Assembly: GCA_013289115.1 (NCBI GenBank)
Contig: JABDAQ010000003.1
Coordinates: 1 to 51,423, forward strand
Direction: 5' to 3'
From: Gammaproteobacteria bacterium
Lineage (GTDB): Bacteria > Pseudomonadota > Gammaproteobacteria > Diplorickettsiales > Diplorickettsiaceae
Length of the DNA stretch: 51,423 nucleotides
Below, piece by piece: positions 50,236-51,423 of the stretch. The notes below the pieces were generated by a model that was given only the letters and a program-made list of their open reading frames with translations, made no database searches and was not told where the DNA came from. Position numbers and translations under genes: made by a program. Position 1 is the stretch's first letter, and every line of letters begins with the position of its first letter.

Positions 50236-51423
50236 ATGAAAGTCATTCAACGCCAGCTGCAATCCTATATCTTAGAAACACTTCAATCCTTCCCCGTGGT
50301 CTACATCAATGGACCACGACAAGCAGGGAAAACCACATTAGTACAAGAATTACTCGCAAAAGAATTTTCAGCAAAATTCATTAGTTTTGATGATGCGCTC
50401 GAACGCGCAGCCGCTATGCGTAATCCTTATTCTTTTATAAAAGAGTTGGGGACACCGCTGATCCTCGATGAAGTCCAGCGCGTGCCAGAATTATTTAGAC
50501 CGCTAAAAAAATTAGTAGATGAACAAAGACGGATGGTTTTTGATTCTGATTACTCTGCTAATGGCCATTATTTGCTTACCGGATCAGCTAATCTTATGGC
50601 GATTCCAGAGCTGGCAAACGCAATGGTGGGACGCATGGCAACGCTTACCTTGTTGCCATTGAGCGGTAGTGAGATCAGCCACTGTAAATCTAATTTTCTA
50701 GAACGCTGCTTTGCAAAAGACTTCTCTGAAATCAAAACAGAAAATATTCCATTGACACAAATCATCCAAGAAGCGAGCTATCCTGGATTAGCGCAGGTAT
50801 CAAATACCCAACTGGATCATTGGTTTCGCAATTATGTACAGAAAATTACTTTAGAAGATCCACGTCATATTTATAATCTTGAGAAAGCGGAACGCATGCC
50901 TATGTTATTACAATCCTTAGCAGCACGTGCGGGTAATTTAATCAATGATGCACAATTGGGACGCGAGATTGCTATGAATGCTATAACCACACGAAATTAT
51001 CGCAGCTTGCTCGCTAATACTTTCGTTACTCACACACTAAAACCCTGGTATCGTAATATCACAAAACGGCTTGTAAAATCACACAAACTCTATTTTTACG
51101 ACACGATGCTACTATGTCATTTATTGCAATCTACACCCAAAGATTTAGCTAAAAATCAACCGCATCGTTTTGGCCATGTGCTTGAAAACTTTGTGCTCTC
51201 CGAGATGATGAAAGCCAATTTTTCCAGTGGTGAAAAAGTTGACATCAGTTTTTATCGCAGCAAAGATGGCAAAGAAATCGATTTTGTATTGGAACATCAG
51301 CACAAGTTGATCGCAGTGGAAGTTAAAAATGCAGAAAGCATCAGCAACAAGGATTTAGCAGGTATTAAAGAGCTTCAAGAAAATACAGGAAAGGATTTTT
51401 ATTGCGGCATAGTACTGTGCAAT
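50236..51423 (+). CDS. AAA ATPase with DUF4143 domain (partial, C terminus off the right edge)
   Basis: 396 codons with no stop before the window end. ATG at 50236 has GAGG 5 bases upstream. Walker A GPRQAGKTTLVQELL at about residues 27-41, Walker B LILDEVQRVPELF near 75-87, sensor region YLLTGSANLMAIPELA, then the C-terminal DUF4143 part with KEIDFVLEHQHKLIAVEVKN, which looks like a degenerate PD-(D/E)XK nuclease core. Family members are widespread, often laterally transferred, and of unclear function (some are proposed to be toxin- or repair-related). It lies 127 bases after the poly-proline gene with the 11-bp hairpin between, so a separate transcript is likely. Confidence 0.93.
   Translation, partial: MKVIQRQLQSYILETLQSFPVVYINGPRQAGKTTLVQELLAKEFSAKFISFDDALERAAAMRNPYSFIKELGTPLILDEVQRVPELFRPLKKLVDEQRRMVFDSDYSANGHYLLTGSANLMAIPELANAMVGRMATLTLLPLSGSEISHCKSNFLERCFAKDFSEIKTENIPLTQIIQEASYPGLAQVSNTQLDHWFRNYVQKITLEDPRHIYNLEKAERMPMLLQSLAARAGNLINDAQLGREIAMNAITTRNYRSLLANTFVTHTLKPWYRNITKRLVKSHKLYFYDTMLLCHLLQSTPKDLAKNQPHRFGHVLENFVLSEMMKANFSSGEKVDISFYRSKDGKEIDFVLEHQHKLIAVEVKNAESISNKDLAGIKELQENTGKDFYCGIVLCN

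Overview
The window is an AT-rich, gene-dense piece of a gammaproteobacterial chromosome. The gene order (tRNA cluster, secE-nusG, rplKAJL-rpoBC, str, S10, spc and alpha operons, then a rpmF-plsX-fab cluster) is classical for Gammaproteobacteria. A closely spaced pair encoding IcmT and IcmS, components of the Dot/Icm type IVB secretion system, points to the Legionellales, in or near the Coxiellaceae/Legionellaceae (Coxiella, Rickettsiella, Diplorickettsia or Berkiella-like intracellular bacteria). This placement rests on recalled family sequences, not on a search, and the genus cannot be named.

Layout. 1-4613 (-): most of a large NAD-specific glutamate dehydrogenase, cut by the left edge. 4816-5523 (+): ubiG. 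5524-6760: short accessory stretch with icmS and icmT (-), tRNA-Phe (+), and two look-alike pairs of DnaA-box-like motifs on either side of them. 6761-15880 (-): a tight operon read rpmF-plsX-fabH-fabD-fabG-acpP-fabF-mltG-tmk-holB-tatD, joining fatty-acid synthesis to cell-wall trimming, dTMP supply and replication. 15979-17086 (-): an unrecognised gene split into two frames exactly at a run of ten G, with two internal homologous units. 17148-36444 (-): prmB, then the alpha, spc, S10 and str operons as one block of translation genes. 36525-48417 (-): rpoC, rpoB, rplL, rplJ, rplA, rplK, nusG, secE. 48444-48965 (-): tRNA-Trp, -Thr, -Gly and -Tyr, with no tuf gene between Thr and Trp. 49128-51423 (+): a proline-rich coiled-coil protein of unknown function and the start of an AAA ATPase/DUF4143 protein cut by the right edge.

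The genes form a growth-control block: RNA polymerase subunits, about 32 ribosomal proteins, elongation factors, Sec translocon subunits, the L3 methyltransferase and acyl-chain synthesis, all read in one direction. The host-interaction content lies at the edges and in one insertion: icmT/icmS, the phase-variable-looking gene at 16-17 kb, and the poly-proline protein at 49-50 kb.

Several normally conserved translation proteins are unusual here. uS11 and the uL2 N terminus are strongly divergent, S7 has an acidic/glycine insertion, L7/L12 has a longer hinge loop in its factor-binding domain, and beta-prime and NusG carry N-terminal extensions. No rRNA, CRISPR array, insertion sequence or phage gene was seen. 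No gap without a gene exceeds 300 bases; the longest are 4614-4815, 5524-5739 and 6567-6760.
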